Positions 41,975 to 50,353 of a stretch of DNA of 64,000 nucleotides are shown one piece after another. This stretch comes from Pontibacter anaerobius (lineage in GTDB: Bacteria > Bacteroidota > Bacteroidia > Cytophagales > Hymenobacteraceae): contig NZ_JAPFQO010000012.1 of assembly GCF_026241195.1 (NCBI RefSeq), forward strand, positions 62,001 to 126,000. Direction: 5' to 3'. Position 1 is the first letter of the stretch. Each line of letters starts with the position of its first letter. Position numbers and translations under genes: made by a program. The notes beneath the pieces were generated by a model, which saw nothing but the letters and a program-made list of their open reading frames with translations, ran no database searches and had not been told where the DNA came from.

Positions 41975-42036
41975 GGAAATATAGCATCATTAGATTTTTA
42001 TAATACACAACAAGAGTAAATTTAATTCAGATTACA

Positions 42037-42570
42037 ATGGCAACTACAAAATGGTCTCTGGACCCAACCCACAGCGAGCTTGGTTTCAAAATTAAGCACC
42101 TGATGATCTCCAATGTTACCGGTAAGTTCACCCAGTTCGAGGCTGAGGCTGAGACAGAAGGCGATGACTTTACAAACGCAAAGGTGGTGGCAAACATTAA
42201 CCCCGCCTCTATCGATACAAGCAACGAGCAACGCGACGAGCACCTGCGCAACGCCGACTTCTTTGCCGTAGAATCTCACCCGAACATGAAGTTTGTTTCT
42301 ACCAAAGTAGAGAAAGTGGATGAGGAAACCTTTACCCTCTTCGGCGACCTGACGATTAAAGACACGACAAAGCCCGTGAAGCTTTCAGTAGAGAACAATG
42401 GCGTTGCGACAGACCCTTGGGGCAATGTGAAGGCTGGTTTTTCTATCAGCGGCAAGATAAACCGCAAAGACTGGGGCATTAACTATAATGCTGCCCTAGA
42501 GACTGGCGGTGTGATGCTGGGTGAAGAACTGAAGATTCAAGCCGAAGTGCAGCTGGTAAAGCAGGCTTAG
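42037..42570 (+). CDS. YceI family protein, copy 1
   Basis: The 177-residue protein begins ATTKWSLDPTHSELGFKIKHLMIS, then follows the YceI lipocalin-like barrel with DERRDEHLRNADFF-type core (SNEQRDEHLRNADFFAVESHPNMKF), GDLTIKDTTKPVKL and GKINRKDWGINYN. YceI folds bind isoprenoids such as ubiquinone or menaquinone-like lipids. There is no signal peptide, so this copy stays in the cytoplasm, unlike E. coli YceI. A TetR site lies in its promoter. It has a close paralogue at 62903-63436. Confidence 0.93.
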   Translation: MATTKWSLDPTHSELGFKIKHLMISNVTGKFTQFEAEAETEGDDFTNAKVVANINPASIDTSNEQRDEHLRNADFFAVESHPNMKFVSTKVEKVDEETFTLFGDLTIKDTTKPVKLSVENNGVATDPWGNVKAGFSISGKINRKDWGINYNAALETGGVMLGEELKIQAEVQLVKQA

Positions 42571-42595
42571 CACCACGAACCTATAAAGTATAGCG

Positions 42596-42634
42596 CGAGG
42601 CTGTTCCGGAATCCGGGGCAGCCTCGTTTGTTTT
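42596..42634 (+). terminator. Terminator of the YceI gene
   Basis: CGAGGCTG pairs with CAGCCTCG; CCGG/CCGG extends the inside; TTTGTTTT follows. Confidence 0.85.
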
Positions 42635-42884
42635 ACATGCGATTTTCCGGATAGGAACAACAATTCCCCCACTCCTTCTAAATCTATACTTTACTATACC
42701 ATACTTTGCCTACACACTGGCTTTTACACCCACCACTTAAAAGTGTAAATCAGATTGCTTAAACACAATTAAGAAACCGTATAGTTCTATTAATTTAAAG
42801 TATAAAAGTACAAGCGCAGGCAGTCGCACTACTGCCCCGTCTGCTTCCGCCACCCTCAGCTACCCGGGTTTACCTTCTGCAATT

Positions 42885-44279
42885 ATGAAACTAACAACTA
42901 TACGCATGAAAACATTGACAAACTTTTTAGACAACTTCCAGCTTGGGACTAAACCTGGTACGGTAGCTATTTCCCAACAGATACTTCTTATCGAGCCTAT
43001 GCTCCGGGGAGTAGCAGTAGCACTTGTTGGCACGTTGCTCTTGTTTACGCAATGCCAGACCTTAGTGGATGAAGAGCCGAAGCCCGCAAGCGCCTCCGCT
43101 GCCGCAATAACGCAGCAAACCATAACTAGGGTGGATGGCATCGTTACGCTGGTTGACTGCAGTACCGAAGTACTGACATCAGGAGAAATCATACAGATTT
43201 GCATACCTGCCCAGTGGAATGGAGAACTCATACTTTATGCCCGCGGCTATATACCTGCTTTTGAGCCACTGCGGTTGCCCACTGAGGCCACCCTTTATGG
43301 CCCACTTTTCACCAGTGCAGGCTATGCCTTTGCCACCACCAGTTACAGCGATAACGGACTGGCCGTGCAGACTGGCATCCAGGATATGATCAACCTCAGA
43401 AACCTGTTTATTGAACGCTACGGCGAGCCCGAAGAGATTTACCTGACTGGTGCTTCGGAGGGCGGATTGGTTACCACGCTGGCCATAGAACGCTACCCTG
43501 AGCTGTGGAGCGGCGGCTTATCCCTGTGCGGCCCTTGTGGGGATTTCCAGCGGCAGATAAATTACTACGGCAACTTCAGGGTGCTGTTCGATTATTTCTT
43601 CCCTGGTGTACTACCCGGCACTGTGGTGGACTTCCCGCAAGAGATGATAATCCAGTGGGAAAGCGTATATGCGCCCGCCGTTATCGATGCCATCTCCCAA
43701 AACCCTGAAGCAACGTTTATGCTCCTGAACGTGGCGCAGGCACCTTACGACCCCACAAACCCTAACACAATCGGGGAGACAGTGCTGGACTTGCTTAGGT
43801 ATAACCTGTTTATCCTGGATGCGGTTGAGAAGCTTGGCGGCCAGCCTTTTGACAACACGGACTATGTATACTCCGGCACGGGCAGCGCAGCCCTAGACCT
43901 TCTACTTAACCAGGAGGTGCAACGCTACGCTGCAGACAAGGAAGCTACTAAAACTATAAAGAAATACTACGAGACAAGCGGCATCATTAAAAAGCCGCTT
44001 GTGAAGTCGCACACAACCCTGGACCCTATCCAGCTGATCTGGAACATGACCTTGTACCAGAATAAAGTACCCACTGGCAAAAGCTCTCTTTTTGCGGCCT
44101 ATCCGGTATCACGCTACGGGCACTGCATCTTTACAGAGATGGAGGCACTGACTGCCTTTGCCGCATTACAGCAGAAAGTAGACGATCAGGAAGAGCACCC
44201 GTTGGCGAAGGTGAAAGACTCGGATGGCAAGATTGTTCGCTCTGTTACAACAACCTCAGAACTGGCGTCAGCGAAATAG
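42885..44279 (+). CDS. Putative exported alpha/beta hydrolase, 464 aa
   Basis: The fold is shown by GASEGG (nucleophile Ser near 188), GELILYARGYIP, YAFATTSYSDNG and a late RYGHCIF with the likely catalytic His. This resembles tannase/feruloyl-esterase-like or DUF6351-type hydrolases with a helical lid (about 215-350). The hydrophobic start VAVALVGTLLLFTQC looks like a lipoprotein signal, which would place the true start at ATG 42999 (residue 39); starts at 42885 and 42906 remain possible because no Shine-Dalgarno decides. It is monocistronic. Substrate unknown. Confidence 0.75.
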   Translation: MKLTTIRMKTLTNFLDNFQLGTKPGTVAISQQILLIEPMLRGVAVALVGTLLLFTQCQTLVDEEPKPASASAAAITQQTITRVDGIVTLVDCSTEVLTSGEIIQICIPAQWNGELILYARGYIPAFEPLRLPTEATLYGPLFTSAGYAFATTSYSDNGLAVQTGIQDMINLRNLFIERYGEPEEIYLTGASEGGLVTTLAIERYPELWSGGLSLCGPCGDFQRQINYYGNFRVLFDYFFPGVLPGTVVDFPQEMIIQWESVYAPAVIDAISQNPEATFMLLNVAQAPYDPTNPNTIGETVLDLLRYNLFILDAVEKLGGQPFDNTDYVYSGTGSAALDLLLNQEVQRYAADKEATKTIKKYYETSGIIKKPLVKSHTTLDPIQLIWNMTLYQNKVPTGKSSLFAAYPVSRYGHCIFTEMEALTAFAALQQKVDDQEEHPLAKVKDSDGKIVRSVTTTSELASAK

Positions 44280-44329
44280 CAAGTATAAACTTTCAGCCGT
44301 TGCTGGCGAAGTGCCAGCAACGGCTGAGG

Positions 44330-44632
44330 TTACCCCCGCTCAATGACAATGTACCTGGCCGAGAAGCCATTGCTTTTGTAAAGTACCTGCAGTGCTGTGA
44401 CGAGCGACTGTATACCTGAGCTTTTCGTGTTGTGGCTGCTGAGCGGCTCCAGGTAATTTTTGTAGCCTCTCCCGCTGACGCGCCCCACAAAACTCCTGGC
44501 CTCTGCTTCCTCTACGTCCTGCAACCCCTTGGCCAGTACCACGCGCCGCATGTACGGCATTGCGGACTTCATGCTCTGGTAATCGGAAAAGGCGTAAAGG
44601 CGGTAGTAGGAGCTCAGTTTAATGGAGTTCAT
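44330..44632 (-). CDS. Small hypothetical protein, 100 aa
   Basis: Start ATG at 44632 is chosen since a longer frame would run through the terminator at 44711-44746. The sequence MNSIKLSSYYRLYAFSDY... with SAMPYMRRVVLAKGLQDVEEAEARSFVGRVSGRGYKNYLEPL is basic and soluble. It ends SARYIVIERG. It lies downstream in the same direction as the NTF2-like gene but behind that gene's terminator. I do not recognise it; coding status is moderate. Confidence 0.5.
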   Translation of the reverse strand: MNSIKLSSYYRLYAFSDYQSMKSAMPYMRRVVLAKGLQDVEEAEARSFVGRVSGRGYKNYLEPLSSHNTKSSGIQSLVTALQVLYKSNGFSARYIVIERG

Positions 44633-44710
44633 GGGGCAAAGATAGCACGTTGGCTTTAAAGGACGTTCAGGTAGGTTTGTAGCAAAGGCAAAACAGATAT
44701 CCTTCATCAG

Positions 44711-44746
44711 TAAAAAAGCCATGCAAATTCTCATCTGCATGGCTTT
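44711..44746 (-). terminator. Terminator of the NTF2-like gene
   Basis: On the minus strand AAAGCCATGCA pairs with TGCATGGCTTT around a ten-base loop, then TTTTTTA follows. Confidence 0.75.
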
Positions 44747-44788
44747 TAGGTTTATACTTTAGCAGCCTGTCTCAGCTGCTTATGCTCT

Positions 44789-45244
44789 TTAATTCTTTAC
44801 CTGCACCGGCAGGCCTTCCAGTTGGGCGTAGCTTAGCTTCCATTCGCCTTCGTCTGTTTTCTTCCAGAGAAGTATAAAGTTACCCTCTCCAATACCGCGC
44901 AACTGATCCTGCCCGGTTGGCAAAACATCCACGGAGAAAGTACCTGCCTCATAAGCCATGGCTTCGTCTACACCCGAGCTTACCACGTTTGTTTTCAAGT
45001 CGGTGATGGTGCTGTAGGTATCTTTTACCCACTTGTTGGCCACCTCGGTTTTTCCGGTAAAGTGCGTTTCGCCCTGTATGAACTGAACATCATCCGCAAA
45101 GTAAGAGATCACTTTTTCCGGGTCGTTGCTGTTCCAGGCTCCAATAAACTCCTGGTTCAGGCTTTGTACGTTCACCGCCTCCTCCGGCTGCGAGCAGGAA
45201 GTAAAAACAGCGGCAAAAAACAGGATATATAAATAACGTTTCAT
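44789..45244 (-). CDS. SnoaL/NTF2-like lipoprotein
   Basis: The 151-residue protein has a lipoprotein signal with lipobox FTSC (C17). The mature part is a DUF4440/SnoaL-type NTF2 fold: LNQEFIGAWNSNDPEKVISYFADDVQFI (about 29-56), then GKTEVANKWVKDTY and a final strand set (GNFILLWKKTDEGEWKLSYAQLEG). Such domains bind small hydrophobic molecules or act as enzymes; none is indicated here. Membrane-anchored, probably periplasmic. Confidence 0.85.
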   Translation of the reverse strand: MKRYLYILFFAAVFTSCSQPEEAVNVQSLNQEFIGAWNSNDPEKVISYFADDVQFIQGETHFTGKTEVANKWVKDTYSTITDLKTNVVSSGVDEAMAYEAGTFSVDVLPTGQDQLRGIGEGNFILLWKKTDEGEWKLSYAQLEGLPVQVKN

Positions 45245-45333
45245 AAGTCTGATTATTAAAGTATAACATCAGTAAGTGTGGCCTGTCTGCGGCAAGCTTT
45301 ACACTTGCTGCAGAGAAGCTATTGTACACTTAC

Positions 45334-45888
45334 TTACCAACTCTTTCTTCTTACTTCAGAAGTAGCGTACGCTGTAGAAGGGTCACCGAAAGACAGGTTT
45401 GGCAAATAGCCCATGCTGATGATCGGGTTATAGACTTCCTCGCTATAGGCCGCATAAGGCACTGTTACCTGATTTTGCGCTACCAATGCCTGCTTGGCTG
45501 GCTCAGCCTGCTTCTTAGCGGCTAGCGGTTTTCTGGCAGTAGTAGTTTTAGAGGCAACTGTTCTGGTGTTTCTGGCCTCTGCGGCTACCCTGTTAGCGGC
45601 GGCAATTCGTTCTGCCTCTGCTGCTCTCTCTGCCTCTGCTGCTTTTTGTCTGTTATCGATGCCTTTACCGATGGCATAGCCTGCGCCGCCGCCTACCACG
45701 CCACCCACTACACCGCCAACCACGCGGTTACGCTTATGTATAATGGCGCCAGCTGCCGCACCAGTGGCAGCACCAATAACGGCACCCTTCGCTTGCGGGC
45801 TTATCTTTCTGTCTTGTGCTTCTGTTGCTGAGCTCAGTAAGATCGATACTATAAAGACCAAACTGAAAATGTAATGTACCTTTTTCAT
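45334..45888 (-). CDS. YMGG-like glycine-zipper protein
   Basis: The 184-residue protein has a signal peptide (1-24, ending TEAQ) and a glycine-zipper membrane segment (AKGAVIGAATGAAAGAII, then VVGGVVGGVVGGGAGYAIG, about 33-74). A long Ala/Arg/Lys-rich helix (80-135) with repeated AAEAER and a hydrophilic tail with PYAAYSEEVYNPIIS follow. The domain resembles YMGG/17kDa surface antigen proteins, often linked to the cell envelope. Function unknown. Confidence 0.85.
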   Translation of the reverse strand: MKKVHYIFSLVFIVSILLSSATEAQDRKISPQAKGAVIGAATGAAAGAIIHKRNRVVGGVVGGVVGGGAGYAIGKGIDNRQKAAEAERAAEAERIAAANRVAAEARNTRTVASKTTTARKPLAAKKQAEPAKQALVAQNQVTVPYAAYSEEVYNPIISMGYLPNLSFGDPSTAYATSEVRRKSW

Positions 45889-46093
45889 AAAACGTGTTTT
45901 TAAGGTTTTTATAAACTATCACGTATGGATGAGGGTAGAATTACAAGATGTGTGCCACAACAGCTAAACCAACTACAACACAAGCTGTATAACACTGAAT
46001 ATCAGTACATTATTTTTATAAAATTTTTTATACAGTGATATAACAGCGGGAGCTATCGCCAGGAAAAGAGAAAGGAAATGGGTAGTTTTATAC

Positions 46094-46843
46094 TTATTCT
46101 GCTGCCTTACGAAACATCAGAAAGTGCTGGCGGGGCAGCATGTCTACCTGCCTGTGCAGTTCAAAGCCATTAGCGCCCAGCTCTTTGGTTATCTGCTCCA
46201 CACTCATTTTGTGCAGCTCCTTCACCTGCACATCGGGGTCCTCGGCGCGGTATTCCAGCAACAGCAGGATGCCATCAGGTTTTAGCGCCCGGTGTATGTC
46301 CTGCAGCATCTCTTTGGGGTACTCCAGTTCGTGGTACACATCCACCATAAATGCCAGGTCCAGCAGGTTTTCGGGCAGGTTTATACTTTGGCTGCCGCCT
46401 TTCACCACTTCCACGTTTGTCAGGCCGCGTTCTGCCGCGCGTTCTTTTAACGCCGCCACAAACTCATCCTGCACATCAATGGCGTATACTTTACCATTCG
46501 GCATTTTGGGAGCTATCCTGAAAGTATAATATCCCACACCCGCACCGATATCGGCCACCACGCTGTTGGGTCGCAGCCCCATGTTCTCAATGGCTACACT
46601 CGCCTTGTCCTGCTCTTCCCGCGACTCCCGCTCCAGCCACGCACCGCCAGCCGGACTGATAATGCCTGCTATCTCGCGGCCCATGTATACTTTTCCTATG
46701 CCACCGCGGCTCGCCGTTTTATAGGTATAGCCATCTGATGAAGCCGGCTTTTTTTCCTGCTGTTGCGCCAGGCAGGAGTTGCAGGCGCTCAGGCACAGCG
46801 TTAGCAGTAGCAAGTATAGTTTGGCTGTTGCAGGCAGGTGCAT
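46094..46843 (-). CDS. SAM-dependent methyltransferase with lipoprotein-type signal
   Basis: The 249-residue protein has a hydrophobic start with LSAC (C21) or A-Q cleavage near 27, an unusual location for a methyltransferase but frequent in Bacteroidota. Residues 92-200 form the class I Rossmann domain: VVADIGAGVGYYT (96-108), KVYAIDVQDEF, LPENLLDLAFMVDVYHEL, and RALKPDGILLLLEY. A SAM pool outside the cytoplasm is not expected, so either the signal is not used or the enzyme faces inward. It follows the 150-residue gene by 6 bases. Confidence 0.88.
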   Translation of the reverse strand: MHLPATAKLYLLLLTLCLSACNSCLAQQQEKKPASSDGYTYKTASRGGIGKVYMGREIAGIISPAGGAWLERESREEQDKASVAIENMGLRPNSVVADIGAGVGYYTFRIAPKMPNGKVYAIDVQDEFVAALKERAAERGLTNVEVVKGGSQSINLPENLLDLAFMVDVYHELEYPKEMLQDIHRALKPDGILLLLEYRAEDPDVQVKELHKMSVEQITKELGANGFELHRQVDMLPRQHFLMFRKAAE

Positions 46844-46849
46844 AGGCTA

Positions 46850-47302
46850 TCAGGTTAATTTTTCGAGGCGCTGCGTTAAGTCATCAATCAGTTCTTCGCT
46901 CCACCTGCTAGCCACCTCTTCATACTCCGGTTTTTCCCAACGCTGCAGGTAAGGTTTTTCGAGCCAGCTGTTATTTTTGTCTGGCCCCACGGTATAGCTG
47001 GTATACTCCAGTTTAAAGATTACGTCTTTGGCCAGGTCAAAAGTTTCTATGCCAGGCTTCTGAAAGCCCTCCAGCCGCAGCTTTAGCCCCAGCTGCTGCA
47101 CATTGCCGTTCTCTACACTTACCTCTGTGTCAGCATCTGAAGCCGGGTCTTTTGTCCAGGTGTCTATAACCCGCTCCAACCCGAAGTTATCGAACAGCGG
47201 AAGTACAGGCATGATGCTTTGATGAATGTGTTCTGCCAGCGCGGGCAGGATGGTGTTGTAGAGGTGCTGGATGGCTTGTTTATCGCGGGTTGGATGTTCC
47301 AT
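46850..47302 (-). CDS. Hypothetical protein, 150 aa
   Basis: From ATG 47302 (the frame continues 28 codons upstream, but MEHPTRDKQAIQHLYNT is a better start) the protein has 150 residues, no signal and mostly helical segments (HLYNTILPALAEHIHQSIMPVL, EKPYLQRWEKPEYEEVASRWSEELIDDLTQRLEKL). It ends with a Leu-Glu-rich helix. The methyltransferase gene begins 6 bases beyond its stop, so the two form an operon. Family not recognised. Confidence 0.65.
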   Translation of the reverse strand: MEHPTRDKQAIQHLYNTILPALAEHIHQSIMPVLPLFDNFGLERVIDTWTKDPASDADTEVSVENGNVQQLGLKLRLEGFQKPGIETFDLAKDVIFKLEYTSYTVGPDKNNSWLEKPYLQRWEKPEYEEVASRWSEELIDDLTQRLEKLT

Positions 47303-47379
47303 AATATGTTTTGTTGTTGATGTTGATGTGGCTGTTTTTTCGTCAACTATACTTTCATAGCCACTGCTTTTAACAATTG

Positions 47380-47735
47380 GAGGCAAGCTATCTTCCCTAG
47401 CTCCTGTTCATCCTCAGTCTTACGAACCTGTAGTTGCACCTCCGGCTTTGGCTCCCTCAAGGCCGGGTGGCCTCGTCCTCGGGCATCGCGCTGGGAGCTT
47501 TTCCTTTGCTCCTGCGTCGCAATACCTCGCTGTCGCTCAGCACCGGAAAAACTCGCATAGGCGCTCAACCCAAGGACTGGGATCAGTATCCGATAGCCAA
47601 TATCTTTGCTATGCAACTTGAACAGAGCTCCCTCCCCTGTTTTTAGGGGAGGGCTGGGGTGGGGTAAAGTCCCCCTTCGAAGGGCAGGGCAGGGTTGAGG
47701 TAAACTCCCCCTGAGGGGCAGAAGTATTTGCGTCC
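47380..47735. repeat. ~330-bp dispersed repeat, copy 2
   Basis: Shares with 16655-16985, in order, CAAGCTATC, CATCGCGCTGGGA, CACCGGAAAA, GGCGCTCAAC, GACTGGGATCAG and GAGGGCTGGGGTG. It occupies the gap between the 150-residue gene and the signalling operon. The frames in it do not match those in copy 1. No other feature is seen in 47303-47749. Confidence 0.7.
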
Positions 47736-47749
47736 AAAGCGTAAATGCC

Positions 47750-48961
47750 CTACTCCTGCTTGAGGTATACTTTAAACTCGGAGCCGACGCCCAGTTCGCT
47801 TTCAAACTTTATTTTACCGTCGCAGTTCTCCACGATTCTTTTCACGATGGCCAGGCCTACACCTGTACCTTCTACGTGGGCGTGCAGGCGCTTGAACATA
47901 CCAAAGACCTTATTCTGGTCCTGCTTACGTAACCCAAGGCCGTTATCACGCACTGACAGCACGGTGTAGTTGCCCTCTATACTTGTCGTAATTACAACTT
48001 CGGGCTTTCTATCGGGAGAGCTATACTTAATGGAATTAGAAATCAGGTTATAAAATATACTCCGCAGGTTCTTTTTGGAGAATACGATCTCAGGGGCCGC
48101 AGAAAAGTTAGCTTCTATAGTCGCATCATACTTCAGAATGAGGTCTTTTATGTGCACCTTCACATCCTCCAGTATGGCTTTAAAGCTAACGTTCTCTGCC
48201 ACGCCTGTCTGCTCTTCGTGCTGCACTTTGGCTACTTCGGTTAGGTCAACCAGGGTTTCTTTAAAGCGGCCGATGGCATCGGTAATCATATCCAGAATCG
48301 GTGCGACATCCTGCAGGTCTACCTCGTTCTCTTCCAGCGTCTCCTGCAGGGCGGTCATCAGGCCTTCAATGTTATTGATGGGTGCCTTCAGGTCATGAGA
48401 GGCGGTGTAGACAAAATTATCGAGGTCTTTGTTTACTTTGGTAAGCTGGCTGGTGCGCTCCTGCACGCGCTGCTCCAGCTGCTGATTCAGCTCCCTGGTC
48501 TCCCTGTTGGCATGCTCCAACTCCTTTTTTTGCTGGTAAAAACGCACAAAGGCGCCAACTTTGGCCTTCGTCACGTAGGGGTGCAGCGGCTTGAACAGGA
48601 AATCCACGGCCCCGGCCTCAAAGCCCTCAATCACGTGGGCATCCTGTTCCGAGATTGCTGTTACAAAAATAATCGGCACCTGGCGTGTTTTGGAAATATC
48701 GCGCAGGTAGCGGGCCACCTCATAGCCGTTCATACCGGGCATCTGCACATCCAGCAGCACAAGCGCAAGCTCCTCCTGCAGTGCTATTTTAAGGGCCTCC
48801 TCTCCGGAGTTTGCAAACAGGTAGGTAATGTTATCGCCTTCCTCCACCAGCAGGCTCTCCAGGCTCACCAGGTTCTCCGGCTTGTCATCCACAAGCAAGA
48901 CCCTGACAGGGTGCACGTTGGTATGTATTGTTAGAGGTTTGATATCGTGATCAGTGTTCAT
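47750..48961 (-). CDS. Response-regulator histidine kinase (REC-HisKA-HATPase)
   Basis: The 403-residue protein has an N-terminal receiver (about 18-135; D71 in LVLLDVQMPGMNGYE), a coiled linker (145-178), a HisKA dimer helix with phospho-acceptor H189 in TASHDLKAPINN, and HATPase_c (about 270-400) with NLISNSIKYSS and GLGLRKQDQNKVFGMFKRL. It lacks a membrane segment. It ends a four-gene operon that overlaps by 11 bases at its start with cheB. It is the probable output or relay partner of the big hybrid kinase. Confidence 0.94.
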   Translation of the reverse strand: MNTDHDIKPLTIHTNVHPVRVLLVDDKPENLVSLESLLVEEGDNITYLFANSGEEALKIALQEELALVLLDVQMPGMNGYEVARYLRDISKTRQVPIIFVTAISEQDAHVIEGFEAGAVDFLFKPLHPYVTKAKVGAFVRFYQQKKELEHANRETRELNQQLEQRVQERTSQLTKVNKDLDNFVYTASHDLKAPINNIEGLMTALQETLEENEVDLQDVAPILDMITDAIGRFKETLVDLTEVAKVQHEEQTGVAENVSFKAILEDVKVHIKDLILKYDATIEANFSAAPEIVFSKKNLRSIFYNLISNSIKYSSPDRKPEVVITTSIEGNYTVLSVRDNGLGLRKQDQNKVFGMFKRLHAHVEGTGVGLAIVKRIVENCDGKIKFESELGVGSEFKVYLKQE

Positions 48962-49523
48962 GTAAGGAAAGCAAAAACTCCTTTATGCGCGCTACATTCA
49001 TTATAGTACAGCCCCGGATACTCTCAATAGCTGCCTGTGGCATGGTGCCGACCTCGGCTTCTGAAGGATCCTGCGCAACAGCCACCCCTCCTTTCTCAAA
49101 GATATACTTTAATCCGGAACTTCCGTCCCTGCTGGCGCCACTTAGAAGTATACCCATCGTGTTTTTCCCGAAAACATCGGCTGCACTGGAAAAACTCACG
49201 TCTATAGACGGCCGAGAGTAATTCTCCAGCTCGGAATCATCGAGGGAGAAGGTATGGTCTTTTTCGAAAAGCACATGGTAGTTGGCCGGTGCCAGGTACA
49301 CGTGCCCCGGCAGCAGCGGTTCCTTCTCCTCTACCTCCACGGCCTTCAAAAGTAACTTTTTTGAGAAAATCTCCTGCAGGTTGCCCTCCTGGTTGCGCAG
49401 GCGGTGCAGCACCAGCACAATCGGGATGCTGTAATCCGGGGGCAAACCTTCAAGTATGCTCAGTGAGGCCTGTATACCTCCCCACGAACCTCCCATCACG
49501 ATCAGCTTGGTTAAGGGCCTCAT
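48951..49523 (-). CDS. CheB-type methylesterase domain protein
   Basis: The 190-residue protein consists of the CheB catalytic domain alone, without a receiver. S13 in GGSWGG, H40 in LVLHR and D133 in SGASRDGSSG form the triad expected of the family. In chemotaxis it removes methyl groups from receptors. No methyl-accepting receptor gene is in the window, so its target may be the adjacent hybrid kinase, or a non-chemotaxis role is likely. Overlaps its neighbours on both sides (11 and 1 bases). Confidence 0.92.
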   Translation of the reverse strand: MRPLTKLIVMGGSWGGIQASLSILEGLPPDYSIPIVLVLHRLRNQEGNLQEIFSKKLLLKAVEVEEKEPLLPGHVYLAPANYHVLFEKDHTFSLDDSELENYSRPSIDVSFSSAADVFGKNTMGILLSGASRDGSSGLKYIFEKGGVAVAQDPSEAEVGTMPQAAIESIRGCTIMNVARIKEFLLSLHEH

Positions 49524-50353
49524 TAGCTATTTTTACGGTATATGCGGTTACTTTTATCCAAAATGCTGTAGTTACTGCTAATTCCGGACATAGCCAGCGT
49601 CTCCTTTTTACCCAGCGCCAGGTAACCCAGGCTCACCAGGCTCTCGTCAAAAAGGCGCAGCACCCGCTCCTGCAGCTGCCGGTTAAAGTATATCAGCACG
49701 TTGCGGCACACCACCAGGTGAAACTCGTTAAAAGACGTATCGGTGGCCAGGTTGTGCGGGTAAAACACGACATTCTTCACCAGCGACGAGTCAAATTTCA
49801 CGTTGCCATAGTTGCTGGTATAGTAACTCGAGAAATCGCGTTTACCGCCGGCTGCATAGTAAGAAGAAGTATAAGCTGCCATATGGGAAGCCGAAAATAT
49901 CCCCTCCTTTGCCTGTCGCAGCACTTTCTGGTTAATGTCGGTTGCGTAGATCTTGGTGCGCCCCAACAGGCCTGCCTCTTCCAAAAGTATGGTCAGCGAG
50001 AAAAGCTCCTCGCCGGTAGAGCAACCCGCATCCCATATCTTGATGTATGGGTACGTGGAAAGTATAGGCAGCACGTTCTCGCGCAGCGACAGGAAGAAGG
50101 TAGGGTCACGGAACATCTCGGTCACGTTCACGGTCACCTCCTGCAGGAAGTTCTCGAAGAAGAAGCTATCCGAAAAAAGCCTTTCGCGCAGCTCATCTAT
50201 ACTTGCCAAGTGCTTCTGCCCCAGAAACCGCTTCACGCGCCGGTACACCGAGGCGCGCGAATACCCGCTGAAATCGTAGCCATACTGTGTATGGATCTCC
50301 TTTATCAACGCCTCTACCTCCTGCTCAAAAAGGGAGTCATGCTCAAGCTTCAT
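49523..50353 (-). CDS. CheR-type methyltransferase
   Basis: The 276-residue protein has the N-terminal helical CheR domain (1-75, YDFSGYSRASVYRRVKRFLG) and the SAM-binding Rossmann part with WDAGCSTGEELFSLTILLEE near 120, a zinc-like KIYATDINQKVL and the CRNVLIYFNRQLQERVL near 231. The sequence begins MKLEHDSLFEQEVEALI. It methylates Glu side chains of receptors. It overlaps cheB by one base and the hybrid kinase by 11. Confidence 0.94.
   Translation of the reverse strand: MKLEHDSLFEQEVEALIKEIHTQYGYDFSGYSRASVYRRVKRFLGQKHLASIDELRERLFSDSFFFENFLQEVTVNVTEMFRDPTFFLSLRENVLPILSTYPYIKIWDAGCSTGEELFSLTILLEEAGLLGRTKIYATDINQKVLRQAKEGIFSASHMAAYTSSYYAAGGKRDFSSYYTSNYGNVKFDSSLVKNVVFYPHNLATDTSFNEFHLVVCRNVLIYFNRQLQERVLRLFDESLVSLGYLALGKKETLAMSGISSNYSILDKSNRIYRKNS

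Noticed and set aside
47434..47646. 70-codon plus frame
   Set aside because: Inside the second copy of the dispersed repeat with no counterpart frame in the first copy.
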